From positions 16,664,106 to 16,728,105 of the forward strand of contig NC_045141.1 in the NCBI RefSeq assembly GCF_008831285.2: DNA of 64,000 nt, written 5' to 3'. Shown one piece after another: positions 9,879 through 21,381 of this stretch; positions within the stretch are counted from its first letter, which is position 1, and every line of letters starts with the position of its first letter. This stretch comes from Nymphaea colorata (taxonomy: Eukaryota; Streptophyta; Magnoliopsida; Nymphaeales; Nymphaeaceae). The notes below the pieces were generated by a model. That model ran no database searches. It was not told where the DNA came from and was given only the letters and a program-made list of their open reading frames with translations. The translations under genes and the position numbers were made by a program.

Positions 9879-12145
9879 ATGGACGAGAAGAAACACCACT
9901 TCGTCTTGGTTCACGGGTCCTGCCATGGTGCATGGTGTTGGTTCAAGCTGGCTCCCTTGTTGAGAAAGGCCGGCCATGAGGTGAGCGTCTTCGATCTGAA
10001 AGCGTCCGGCGTCCATCCGGCGATGCCCGACCAGGTGGTCAGCGTTGCCGACTACAGTCAGACTCTGTTGGACCTACTCGACTCCATTGCCGCCGATGAA
10101 AGGGTGGTGCTGGTCGGCCACAGCTTCGGTGGCTTCAGCATAGCCCTTGCGGCAGACAAGTTCCCAGCCAAAGTCTCTGTTGCCGTTTTTCTTGCCGCCT
10201 TCATGCCCCATCCCTCCATTCCACCTTCTCATATTCTACACAACGTATGACTGCTTCCTTCCTTCTTCTCCATCTCTTTCCCTCTGTTTTCCGTTCTATG
10301 TTTAGTTACATGCCAAATAGGATCTACATATAACTCGCTAAGAAATTTCTGTGTTTCTTTAATTTGTATCAATGGAGATCATGCCAAACAGTACTTCTTT
10401 GTTGAGAAGGGTGGCGTAGACTCGGAGCAGATCTCTACCGACGATCACAGCATGCCCACTATCCCCATCACAATTCAGTTTGACGCTGAACTCATGCGCT
10501 CCCGTTTCTACAACTGCTCCTACGCGGTAAGTTCAACGTTCTATTTCCCCCTTCTCTAACAAATTATACAACAACTATCAGTCTTTAGGGGGAGTTGCCT
10601 GAAAGCGCTTGGTGGCGGAATCCTTTGTGGTTTGGTGTGGGCTACGCCCGTGCTTTTATATTTGCATTTTTGTCTTCAAATATTTGACTAATTATATATA
10701 TTGGCATCCCTTCAAAATAAAAATTTTGAATTAGTGTCCCTTCAACCCAATTTCTGACTTCCTGACTGGTGGGTCGACGCTTAATAGGCCATGAGTCACT
10801 AGCTCAAATGTCATGAGCGCCTACCCCTACTATGGCCCTGTGGGAATCTCACCACGTGTAATATTTGGAAAAAAAAAACGTATTGAGGAATAGCTCAATT
10901 TTTTTCTCGCACCAAAAAAACCCAAATATGAAAATTTATTTGTTAAATTTTTATTTTTATTTTTTTGTTAAAAAGTGTTTTAAATAAGTATAAGCATCAT
11001 AATGTATTCATAAAAAATATTTTGATGCAAAACATGTTTTGATTGGAGTTTTTTTTATAAAATACGTGGATTTTTCTGTTATCAAAACGTTGATGTTATG
11101 GGTGCTAGCTTATTATAAAAACACTATTAAAGTAAAAAAAAAAAATCAACTTAATATATGTTTTGCATCAACCTAATCTAGATTGTATCAATAACCTAAT
11201 CTAGATTGCATCAATAAGGTTAGTTTGCAAAAGAGGAAAAAAAAAAAACTTAAACATCAAAATTGAAGTGTCTAGTTTTTGTGTTTAACATAACGGTCTG
11301 GTTTCTACCAACCTCTCTCTCTCTCTCTCTTTCTCTCTAATTATATGTATATATGATACGAGAAATATTTCCCGTTTGACTGTCGGTAGGGTTGTATATC
11401 TTCACAACTATAAGATTTGGAACCCGTCGAGCTAGTGATGGTGGAACATACACTTTCCTTTCGCAATCAACCCTGAACCTAATAAGCATCCAAGAAAGCT
11501 TTAACTAGAGACAAATCCAGAGAGAAAAAAGCAAGGAATATAAATTAATGGCCCCGTGTAGTGACCTAGTTTGCCTAAACCCGACATACCAGTGTGAAAA
11601 CAGGAGATGCTTGTTTGTTGTTAAGTTGGTCTAAGAACCTCATCGATTTGACCCATTGATTGCTTAGTTTGAAAATATCTTCAGCTGAGCTAAAGAGACC
11701 CACCACTTGGCTGAATGCTGAAGTCTTCACTCAACCTCTCATCCCTTTTAGATACACAGCTTGCTTTAGATGTCTCGAAATGCTGCTCCCCTTCATGCTT
11801 CAAATTACATGTCCATAACCTCCCCTTGTGCATTGAGTTAAAAGCTTGGTTTTCAACTTGCAGGACTATACTTTAGCAACAAGCCTAGTGAAAGCAGCGC
11901 CCTTTTACAGAGATGATTTATCGAGACAAGATTTTGTGTCGGAGGCCAACTATGGGCGTACAAAGCGGGCTTATGCGGTGTGCAAAGATGATGAAGCGAT
12001 CAAAGAGAGCTTCCAGCGTTGGATGATAGAGATGAGCCCTGTGGATGAGGTGGTGGAGATTGAGGGAGCCGATCACATGGCCATGCTCTCGAAGCCCCAT
12101 GAACTTTGCTCTCACCTCCACAAGATCGCTGAATCGTACGATTAA
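9879..12145 (+). CDS. MES-family alpha/beta-hydrolase copy B (complete, 260 aa)
   Basis: Three exons in phase 0: 9879-10244, 10392-10526 and 11864-12145. Exon 1 opens MDEKKHHFVLVHGSCHGAWCW, the usual oxyanion-loop entry of plant methylesterases, and carries the nucleophile in GHSFGG (Ser82). Exon 2 (YFFVEKGGVDSEQIS...) is 45 codons, four fewer than in D, E and F, and belongs to the cap. Exon 3 gives Asp210 in VCKDD and His238 in GADHM, the same spacing as the known SABP2 triad. The GxSxGG context is esterase-like, not the GESCGG of Hevea hydroxynitrile lyase. The likely role is cytosolic hydrolysis of a methyl ester of a hormone or defence compound; the substrate is not readable. Intron 2 holds about 690 bp (10700-11400) absent from copy C. 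The start is fixed by family length and the TATA box. Confidence 0.88.
10700..11400. repeat. insertion in intron 2 of copy B
   Basis: In copy C the intron reads ATTTGACTAATTAT|CTTCAGATT, while B has about 690 bp of AT-rich sequence between the same words. It includes a short repeated word CAACCTAATCTAGATTG at about 11168-11210 and a CT run at about 11312. No terminal repeats or coding sequence were recognised, so the alternative is deletion in C. Confidence 0.45.
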
Positions 12146-12937
12146 TGTTCTTAAAGCCAAACTAGTTCAACTGAATATTTGCTTGTAAATCCTTGAATTG
12201 CCCTGCAGCAACTGCTTTGTGATTTTCCTTTGCGGGTTTGTAAGACCAATTTGAATAACATGTTGATGCAGAAAAGTTTGGGAAAAACTGATGAAATAAA
12301 GATGACCCAAGTTCAAATGCAAATGAACTAAAATTAACACCTTATCTGGACCTGAATTGTAAGTTCGCAAACTGAATCGGATCCAAATCTGGCTTTTTAT
12401 TTACTCCGAAATCTATCTTGTAAAACGGTATGATATGTTAAGAGCTGACTTTTAAAATATATGAATATTGGGTATAGGATATTTGTTTGAAATTGAATAT
12501 GAATCTGCTAGGATTTTTATTTAAAACTGAATCCAAATATATTGGATGTCATTTCTTAAATATGAACCCCATCTGATTTCTTAATCGGACTATATCTCAC
12601 GTTTTGAAGCAATTCAGTGGGATATCGCATCATCCATGGACATCCCTAGTAGATCGGTCACTAATCCTGCCATACAGCAAGACTATGTGAACGAAACTGA
12701 AGGGAGAAAAGCATCTTGATAGTTGGGCTCAGACAAAGGAAGAGCCATCCCTCGAGTTTTCTCACATACTTTTTGGGCAACATTAGGTAGTTATATAAAA
12801 TGATTTCATTTCACCTTCCTTTTTGTTGCCCTGTCCCGTTTTCTCTTAGACTTGTAACTCCAATTTCCCTATTATCTTAAGTGAATTTCTTCATTAATTC
12901 GTTGCACAAATACATTCTTTTTTCTTGTGTACCCCTG

Positions 12938-12941
<4 letters not shown>

Positions 12942-12983
<42 letters not shown>
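12942..12983. repeat. TA microsatellite
   Basis: A pure TA run of about 42 bp in the part of the B flank that A lacks. Confidence 0.95.
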
Positions 12984-12984
<1 letters not shown>

Positions 12985-13539
12985 TTCATACTCTCCACAA
13001 TGGAATTTTCTCTTTCTTTGTTGTGGACGGCTCAATACTCGATATAGTTACTAGAAAGCTAAATTTTGATGCCAAATCATCATCTGTAGACTTTGTTATC
13101 GCCTACCTGGTTTAATTTGAACCTTGTTTATCTTTAAGGGGTGTTTGATTTTCAAGAATTACTGGAATTTTGGAATCAAAATCCTCGTTTTTTGACAAAG
13201 TTAGAATCACTGATCAAACACAACTTATTGATTCCAAAATTATGGATCAATTTTGGAATCAAAATTGTTTGAATAAATCTGACCTAAAGAGGTCTGATTT
13301 TAATTCTGAATCAAAACTTCTGATCGAACCGCGAAGCCTTCTCCCATGTCTGACCCTTTCTCCGCTCTCACCCGCAATGTCCTAACTTAATAACCCTTTT
13401 CCCACTTCTTTTTTCTCCTTTACCTTCATCCACACCCGTCAGTAATGAAGTGCAATCGAGTTTGAACTCTTCAACTTACAGCAATTATGTGGAGATCTTC
13501 ACTCCTCTCTCTCTGTTCCCCCCCCCCCTTCTTCCATGT

Positions 13540-13930
13540 AACAACATGACCCACTCCTGGGCTTAAGCTTCTGGTTCGGCGGATCCCAACTGACTACCTA
13601 GTAGTTTTGGTTCTTATGTTTTTACCCGAAAAATGCTACGAATCAGGACAACCAACTTCTTTAACAGTCTCATTTATAACTCTTTGAAGATTCCTCACAA
13701 TCTTTAATACGAGACTAAACTTTCGGGGTGTTATCTCTCCACCCCCTGGTAAGGCACACTCATCTTTACATGTGGAAGTCAAGGTCCGAATGTTGAACCT
13801 GATTCTAATACCACAGTAATGACCCGGCCCATTAATGGGCTTGGGCCTTCGGTTTGACGGATTCGAATCCACCCCGTAACAGTGTGGGTTCGAGTCTATA
13901 TGACACTATACTTTTAGGGGGTTGGGTTCG
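13540..13930 (-). mobile_element. TRIM-like element, minus orientation (ortholog of 2062-2470)
   Basis: On the minus strand the primer-site-like TGGTATTAGAATCAGGTTC (about 13800-13818) is followed by a short internal region and an LTR from AACACCCCGAAAGTTTAG to GTCATGTTGTTACATG. It is the duplicate of the element in the A flank, with a slightly better preserved primer site. Confidence 0.6.
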
Positions 13931-14865
13931 AGTCTATATGACACTATACTTTTAGGGGGTTACATCACCACTCTCGTGCATTAGCAATGGCTGACGCATA
14001 GAGGGGCTGCTTTGACATCCCCTTTATTCTTTCAATGGGAGTTGTGTGTTAGTCTCTGTGCTAATAGCTTTAGTAGCAAAATGGAAAATTTGTTCTCCAA
14101 AGTGCTGAAAACAGGGGATATACATTCTCTTTTCACCCAATGCTCTCCAAGTGCCGACGAAACTGGAAAATCTACTTAAAACCTGGGGGTTCCATTGGAT
14201 TGGTTATTATAGTCTTAATTGGTCATGTCTTTTCATCTTAGACCAGGTCATCTATGATGAAGCATAGATAGGTTGTCATGCCCCAAAGGGGAAGATTTTA
14301 TTTCTTGTAATAATTCTCACCTTGTGTCCAAAGATGACACTTATGGTGCTTTGTGATGTTCAGCCGATTTTTTAGTCTCGTCAGATGAACATGTTACAAA
14401 ATTTGTGTGTTTGCTTGTTTGTTATTCAAAAATATTCTGTTTTTTCTCTTTTGTTTAGCATGTCTTAAGCTTTATGAAACCAATTTGTTGCTGAAGAAAC
14501 TAGCTTCTAGGTAAAATATTAGTCATAAAGCTTTCTTATTGTGCACCATAAGGTGAAGATTAGGCGTAACACAAGCCATTTCTTGTCATTTTTAGGCATG
14601 GGCTTTTTTAATTCATCCTAATTTTGTACAAACGTATGCTTGAAACATTGATGGGCTACTCTTTAATGTTATTGATGCAAAGATGGATCATGCTTTCATT
14701 TCATTCGTCTCATTTTCTCTCTCCTCTTTTCTTCAGTATATGTAAACTTGAAAAGAATATAAATTGACAATATAGTCCTACTTGAATAATTGCAAAAGCT
14801 ACCATACAAAAAACTGTCCCAAGCCACCTACATAACTTCTAATTACTCCTCTTTATTGTTCATTT

Positions 14866-15570
14866 TAACAGCCCTAAAGTTTAATCTTGTATTAAAGATT
14901 GTAAGAGATATTTAATGATTTATAAAATGGGCTATTAAAATGGATGGTTATCTTGATTTCTAACATTTTTAAGGCTGAAACAAAAATTGCTAGGGGCTAG
15001 GTAAGGATCCGGCTGAAACATAAACCCAAGCCCAGAAGTAGGACAAGTTGTTACGATGGTATCATAGCACAATTCAACACTCGAACATAGGGTCTCACAC
15101 TCGTGGACACATGTGTCTTAAAGGAATGGATTGTAACACCTCAAAAATTTAATCATATATTGAAGATTGTGAAAGATCTTCATGGGCTTATAAAGGGGGT
15201 TATTTAAATGGTTAGTTGTCCTGGTTTTAGACTTATTTTTAAATCAAATCTGTTAGGAGGTGAGTTGAGATCCATCAGACCAGGAGCAAGAGCTCAAATG
15301 TTGGTCGGATTGTTAGAGTGGTGTAAAAGCATAATTCAACGTTCAATTTTATGGTCCCAAATGCATGGATATGTGTGTCTTAAGGAGGGTAGATTGTAAT
15401 ATCTTAAAAGTTTAGTCCTGTATTGAAAATTATAAGAGATCTTCAAAAGCTTATAAAGACAGCAGTTAAAATGGTTAGTTGTCCTTGTATCTAGCTTGTT
15501 ATGGCTGCAATTGAAATTACAAGAAGGTGGGCTGAGATTCACCAAATCAGGGGCATGAGCTCAGAAGTGG
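14866..15570 (+). mobile_element. tandem TRIM-like array, LTR-internal-LTR-internal-LTR
   Basis: Three imperfect LTR-like units start at about 14868 (CCTAAAGTTTAATCTTG), 15130 (TTGTAACACCTCAAAAATTT) and 15392 (TTGTAATATCTTAAAAG), a period of about 262 bp. Each shares GAAGATTGTGAAAGATCTTC, GGGCTTATAAAG and a GAGATCC(A/G)TCAGACCA-type tail. Between units come TGGTATCATAGCAC or TGGTGTAAAAGCAT, about 70 bp, and a purine stretch (TAAGGAGGGTAGA). That is the LTR, primer site, internal region and polypurine tract order of a miniature LTR element joined head to tail. No protein is coded. The 5' part of one unit survives at about 3360-3420 in the A flank. Confidence 0.6.
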
Positions 15571-16640
15571 TTTGGGCTAACATTCACAACTATAGCAAAG
15601 CTTTCCTTTAGCCATTTAGATATGCAAGGAATTCAAATTAAAAGAAAAGAAAAGATAAATCTCTCAACACAATTTTTTGGTATGATACAGAATATTAAAC
15701 TCCAAATGCTGCCATAGATCTTGATGCACACAATATACTTCTCTTCTTTTCTTTTGTTTTAATGTTTTGGTTTTGAGAGGAAGGCCTACCTTGATGAAGA
15801 AATGTCATAGCATTCAATTCTTCTTGCAATATATTTTAAGTATTTTTTAAATTTTCTTTCATACAAAAAATTGAAGAAAAAACTCAACTCATGATGAAGT
15901 TGTTATTACTCTTTAAGAAGACATTAACATATCATGGCATCCCCAGGCCAACTTTTTCAGCAAAAAATTGTGTTTGCTTTATGCCAAAATCAATTTCTTG
16001 CAATGACCTTTTCAGAGAGGGTTGGAGGGCAAGATGTTGGAATCAGTGACAAAGAATAACTTCTTAGCCATACTTGGTATTCCCACTAGCTTCTTGCCCA
16101 CAAAATGGTTTTTTTTGCAAGTTTGGCTTATGAGGAGTTTGGGATGTCCAAGGTTGGCGATGCCTCTTCTAATGAGCCTAAGGATAACAAGGATGTTGAC
16201 AAATGCTGATATAACTCCAAATGTATTTGCCAAACAGTTGCGGTTTAGTCGGATCCTTGAAACTCAAGGATGAACATAAATGCCTTATAAGGTAAGCAGA
16301 TAACGATAATGGAGAACTATTAAACTGAAAAGTTGCAGTCTGACACTGGCCAACCTATTTTATTTTGATTTTAGAATCAAAATTTTAAACCAATCAAACA
16401 GCCAGCCCTAAGAGAAATTTGTGTTGGGTTTATATACATGTCAGGTGCATATATATTGCTGCAGGCTAACTACATCTTTAACAAATGAATTTGGAATTAG
16501 TCAAGCTTCTTGTCCAGCATGTGTTTCATGCTAGAACCAAGTATGTAGAAATCAATTTGCACTTTGAACGAGACCATGAACAAAGGGAAAACACAAATAG
16601 AATTCATTTGTTCCTTAAATCAGGTCACATGTAGATTTAT
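15571..16640. other. intergenic region upstream of copy C
   Basis: The stretch 16012-16273 is open on both strands (83 and 73 codons), but neither product resembles a family I know and neither has splice or initiation support. From about 16350 the sequence matches the upstream region of copy B. I see no gene. Confidence 0.45.
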
Positions 16641-16934
16641 CAAGAACTCATAGAAAAAACTTTTAAAAAAATCCCAACTAGCTTTGTGGCGAATTATCAG
16701 CGCAGAGAGAGGTAGAGGCCTACAACCCTCATTCAACATTACCACCAAAAAACATGAACATAAGTTAGGAATTACATTCACACAAAGAAGTTCGTACAAG
16801 AGCAGTTGTTTCTGAATTTCTTTTAAGAGTTCATTCTTGTAAACTCAACCGCGTGGGTCACATGGGTTGACAAATTCTGAATTAATATTCAACCTGAACG
16901 AGAAGTATTTTACATGTGCTTACCCGTAAAGCTT

Positions 16935-16942
16935 TTATAAAT
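16935..16942 (+). promoter_or_regulatory. TATA box of MES copy C
   Basis: TTATAAAT stands in the same GCTTTTATAAATTTCCCAAC context as in copy B, about 68 bp before the ATG. The added distance comes from extra bases and a longer GA run in the leader. Confidence 0.5.
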
Positions 16943-17009
16943 TTCCCAACTAGCTATACGCTAACTACTAACCAGCCCTGAGATCAGAGAGAAAGAGAGA
17001 GAGAGGGAG

Positions 17010-18691
17010 ATGGACGAGAAGAAACACCACTTCGTCTTGGTTCACGGGTCCTGCCATGGTGCATTGTGTTGGTTCAAGCTGGCTCCTTGCTGAGAAAGGC
17101 CGGCCATGAGGTGAGCGTCTTCGATCTGAAAGCGTCCGGCATCCATCCGGCGATGCCCGACCAGGCGGTCAGCGTTGCCGACTACAGTCAGCCTCTGTTG
17201 GACCTACTCGACTCCATTGCCGCCGATGAAAGGGTGGTGCTGGTCGGCCACAGCTTCGGTGGCATCAGCATAGCCCTTGCGGCAGACAAGTTCCCAGCCA
17301 AAGTCTCCGTTGCCGTCTTTCTTACCGCCTTTATGCCCCGTCCCTCCATTCCACCTTCTCATACTCTACACAACGTATGACTGCTTCCTTCCTTCTTCTC
17401 CATCTTTTTCCCTCTGTTCTCCGTCCTATGTTTAGTTTACATGCCAAACTGGATCTACATATAACTCGCTAAGAAATTTATGTGTTTCTTTAATTTGTAT
17501 CAATGGAGATCATGCCAAACAGTACTTCTTTGTTGAGAAGGGTGGCGTAGACTCGGAGCAGATCTCGATCGACGAGCCTAGCAAGCCTTCTATTCCCATC
17601 ACAGTTGAGTTTGACGCAGGACTGCGCTCCCACTTCTACAACAACTGCTCCTACGTGGTAAGTTCAACGTTCTATTTTCCCCTTCTCTAACAAATTATGC
17701 AACAACTATCAGTCTATTACGGGGACTTGCGCCTCGAAGCGCTTGGCGCACCTGGTTGGGCTCAGTGGCGGAAGCATATGTGGTTTGGTGGACTACGCCG
17801 GTGCTTTTATATTTACATTTTTGTCTTCAAATATTTGACTAATTATCTTCAGATTCGGAACCCGTTGAGCTAGTGATGGTGGAACATGCACTTTTATACA
17901 CCCAAGAAAGCTTTAACTAGCGACAAATCCAAACAGAAAAAGGCAATGAATTACAAACTAATGGCACCATGTAGTGGACCTAGTTTGCCTAACCCAACTT
18001 ACCAGTGTGAAAACAGGACATGCTTGTTTTTATACACCCAAGAAAGCTTTAACTAGCGACAAATCCAAACAGAAAAAGGCAATGAATTACAAACTAATGG
18101 CACCATGTAGTGGACCTAGTTTGCCTAACCCAACTTACCAGTGTGAAAACAGGACATGCTTGTTTGTTATTAAGTTGGTCTAAGAACCTCATCGGTTTGA
18201 CCCATTGATTGATTGCATACTTTTGGACATAGTTTTGGGTGAGCGAGAGAGACTAAAGTCCTCACTCAACCTTTAATCCCTTTAAGGTAAGGTACAGAGC
18301 TTGCTTTTGATGTCTCGAAATGCTACACCTTTCATGCTTTAAATTACACGTCTATAGCCTACGCTTTTGCATTGAGCTCCACTTACTTTTATTGGCTTTC
18401 AATTTGCAGGACTATACTTTAGCAACATGCCTAGTGAGAGCAGCGCCCTTCTACAGAGATGAGTTATCGAAACACGATTTTGTTTCGGAGGGGAACTATG
18501 GGCGTACAAAGCGGGCTTATGCGGTGTGCAAAGATGATCAAGCGATCAAAGAGAGCTTCCAGCGCTGGATGATAGAGATGAGCCCTGTGGATGAGGTGGT
18601 GGAGATTGAGGGTGCCGATCACATGGTCATGCTCTCGAAGCCCCTTGAACTTTTCTCTCACCTCCTCAAGATCGCTGAATCTTTCGATTAA
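17010..18691 (+). pseudogene. MES-family copy C, frameshifted in exon 1
   Basis: Exons at 17010-17374, 17523-17657 and 18410-18691 match copy B closely. Exon 1 has lost one C: GGCTCCTTGCTGAG against GGCTCCCTTGTTGAG in B. The frame therefore ends at TGA after 27 codons (about 17091). The rest of exon 1 (GHSFGG), exon 2 (45 codons) and exon 3 (VCKDD, GADHM) remain open and spliceable, so the break is recent or an assembly error. A second change turns the Trp of HGAWCW to Leu. Initiation at a later ATG would lose the first strand and oxyanion loop. The stop, if real, makes it non-functional. The promoter and TATA box are kept. Confidence 0.8.
17895..18166 (+). repeat. 136-bp tandem duplication in intron 2 of copy C
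   Basis: The stretch starting TATACACCCAAGAAAGC at 17895 is repeated from 18031 with almost no change. It includes the conserved intron block that ends CCAGTGTGAAAACAGGA. It is a local, recent duplication specific to C. Confidence 0.9.
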
Positions 18692-18720
18692 TGTTCTTGA
18701 ACGGAAATTAATTAGCTACA

Positions 18721-18876
18721 CTTATAAGTTCCTCTTAATCCGTTGCCCTTGAGCAACTTGGCTTGGTAGTTACACTTGGATATTTGCTTATAAGTTCCTC
18801 TTAATCAGTTGCCCTTGAGCAACTTGGCTTTGTAGTTACACTTGGGTATTTGCTTATAAGTTCCTCTTAATCAGTA
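18721..18876 (+). repeat. 66-bp tandem repeat after copy C
   Basis: About 2.3 copies of a unit starting CTTATAAGTTCCTCTTAATC at 18721, 18787 and 18853, each holding TTGCCCTTGAGCAACTT, an internal inverted pair. It lies in the 3' region of C, near the likely end of its transcript. Confidence 0.9.
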
Positions 18877-19463
18877 GTTTTCCTTTCCTTCCTTGGTTAT
18901 TATATGTTCAACTTGAATAAAATGATGCAGTGGTGAATATGGGGGTTGGGTTTAGAGAGAATTCTGTTTGTGTGAGTGAGGGGAGATCCCAGTGCCCGAA
19001 CGATGGCCCAAGCTCTAGGGCTATTTTTGGTGCTTTGAAGGATCACTGGTGGTCACCTTTCAAAGCACAAAGAGTTGATGCCCTTGACATTTGAATCAAA
19101 AACTCACCACTTACCTCACTCAACGCGCTGCACCAAACCCTTTAGGGATATTAGAAATTTTATTAAATCATTCAACTTGAATTCAAGTAAGAAGGCAAGT
19201 TATATTACAGGGCTTGGTCACCAAGTGTCCAGGGCACATCCCTTGGCATGAACTGGCTAAGTGTCCAGCAAACCCCAACTTGAGTGTTGAAAAAATGAAC
19301 ACGGGCTTCCTTTCAGTAACTCAACCTAACTGAGCTCAGCCAGTTATTACCTAGAACGAAGGTCAATAACCTCTCTCTCTCTCTCTCTCCCTCTCTCTCT
19401 CATATGTCGCTTTCTTCTTCTCTAATTAGTTTCTCCAAAAAAAGATTCTTTCTGTTTCATTAA
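18877..19463. other. intergenic region
   Basis: No gene is seen. It contains a CT run at about 19371-19402. Confidence 0.5.
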
Positions 19464-20665
19464 GGCGCGTTTGAATTGCACGGACGGCACTTAGCGCACA
19501 GACTGCCGTCCGCGCCATACAAATTTATGCCGCTCGCTATCACGCGGGGAGGAAACGTCCGGGGAAGAAACCAGCAAACGTTCGCTATCACGCGGGGAGG
19601 AAACGTCCGCGGAAGACACCAGCAAATCGTGGTTCCATATCCACGATTTTTCGTCCGACCTAAACAGGTCGGACATGTATCCGCAGACAGAAGATCTGCC
19701 GGTTAGTGGTTTTTTTCTGTCTGCGCGTTGTGCCATCGTCCCCACTCACATCGCTCGCCTCTCGCGGGTCGCCCTGGTCTTGCCCGCCCTTCACACCGGT
19801 CGCCTCTCGCCAGTCGCCGTGGTCTTCACCGCCCTTCACACTGGTCTCCTCTAACCGCCGTCGTCTTATATTAGCTGGTACCAAAGGTGGTGGCCTAAAG
19901 TCGAGGCCCATAGAGGGAAAAATGATTCAAAAGTTTGGTTCAGGGTTCACACACTGACCTGTCAGAGCGACAAAAACGATTGAGAAGTTTGGGCCAAAGT
20001 TTACAAAAGAAAGATAAAAAGTAAATTAAAGTACTTTGAAGCCTACAGATTTTGGTTACTGGGCATTGTTATAAAAATTCTCATTTTTTACAGACACAAC
20101 ATGATAAATAAGTAAATAATTCTAAGACATCTATGTAAAAAATAAACAAAAATTTTATTGCTGCATGAACCCACGCCAACTTATATGTAGCTTTGCTACT
20201 GCTTGCCGTGTGTTGGAGGGATTTGTGTTGGAGGGATTTGAACCACTGGGGGTTGTTACAGTTTTAAATTTCTATGCATGGATGTAATATGAATGTCGTT
20301 ATAATAGTGTATTTTTTGACATGGTTATGTTTGTAGTGCCATGTTGAAGTTTTTTTTTTTTTTTTTTTTTTTTGCAGTTTATAACAGGTTTTGGTTTGAC
20401 ATTGTTAAGTTTAGTTGTTACAAATACTTTTTAATTTGAACATTCAACGGTAACATTTTTTGTCTCTCTCAATTTTTTTGTCTTCTGTACAGTCAACACA
20501 CGGTGAGCATAACCATGGACGCTTATCCATGCCAATCACACACGGTGGACAAATTTTTTGTCCAATGACAAACACCCATGGTATTTTATCGAGTGATAAA
20601 CGTCCGTGGCTTGTTCATCCATGGACATTTGTTTGTGGTATTCAAACTCCCCCTTCTGAACAACT
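19464..20665. mobile_element. possible non-autonomous DNA transposon with hairpin-rich ends
   Basis: The left end reads GGCGCGTTTGAATTGCACGG. The reverse complement of the right end reads GGGGGAGTTTGAATACCAC. The two resemble each other as imperfect terminal repeats. Both subterminal zones are packed with short inverted repeats: CGGACGGCA/TGCCGTCCG and others on the left, GGACAAA/TTTGTCC and GTCC..GGAC words on the right (about 20500-20640). The middle is AT-rich and has no open frame of note. I found no convincing target duplication, so the class is open and the borders are provisional. Confidence 0.35.
19481..19725. repeat. cluster of perfect inverted repeats and a 48-bp direct repeat
   Basis: The inverted pairs are CGGACGGCA (19481) with TGCCGTCCG (19504), CGTGG (19629) with CCACG (about 19641), GTCCGACCT with AGGTCGGAC around an AAAC loop (19653-19674), and CGCAGACAGAA (19682) with TTCTGTCTGCG (19715). 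Between them a 48-bp unit starting TCGCTATCACGCGGGG is repeated (19534 and 19582). The GC content is far above the surroundings. Confidence 0.85.
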
Positions 20666-21342
20666 CTTATATATGAATCTAGGACCCCTCGAGAGCTAGC
20701 GGTTGGAATTGTGAAGATCTCATGATCATGTAATTGAAGGCTAAATGTAAATCCGAAAGGCAGAGTTAGCAAAATATTTTTGGCCAAACAACAACACAAC
20801 TTGAAAGAATATGGAATATTTGTCTAATCAATTTGTCAACAATTTTGATCTATAATGATAATGGAAGGCCCACTGCATCTTAAATTTATAATGGAAGATA
20901 AAGTAAACAATTATTTGTTTTTGTCTACCCTATGTATTATTGCTTGAAAGAAAGGGAAAGATCAAATTTTTAGCTTGTAATTTAAGTTTGGTTTATAACA
21001 ATAAGGCATAAGTCAAGTGCTTTCACCAAATTTGTAATTGCACATCAGCTTTCCATTATTATTATAATAAAAAACTCAAGTGACAAATTAAACAAATCTT
21101 TTCCCTTCTTTCAAGCTTGTAGGTAGACAAAAATAATAATGTTTGTTTCTCTTTAGTACTGGTCGTACATCTACGATCCTGGTTTTAGCAATTTATACTT
21201 CCTCAAAACCAAACGAGGTGAAAAAAAAAAACCTTGTGTCTATTGGTAGGGCCAGCAGGTTTTTTAGGAACTCATCATATATAATCAACAGATCGATGTT
21301 CTCCACCAATGTTCCTATGTGTGTGTGTGTATGTGTGTGTGC

Positions 21343-21381
<39 letters not shown>

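Larger units (their letters stand above)
12146..14865. repeat. 3' flank of copy B, duplicate of 1300-3420
   Basis: It matches the flank of copy A in the same order. It has an extra AT-rich segment (about 12470-13140, holding a TA run) and a local 40-bp tandem duplication at about 13884-13962 (GGGTTCGAGTCTATATGACA repeated). No gene is seen. Confidence 0.7.

Noticed and set aside
9879..12145. Calling the cluster hydroxynitrile lyases, which share this fold and family.
   Set aside because: The nucleophile context is GHSFGG in every copy, the esterase form; Hevea and Manihot lyases have a Cys next to the serine (GESCGG). Substrate remains open.
13800..13930. A tRNA gene suggested by GGTTCGAGTC-like words.
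   Set aside because: No cloverleaf or A box can be drawn; the word belongs to a TRIM-like LTR and its 40-bp tandem duplicate.
16012..16273. Overlapping open frames on both strands upstream of copy C.
   Set aside because: Neither product is recognised and there is no promoter, splice or duplication support; it could be repeat-derived but I cannot show it.
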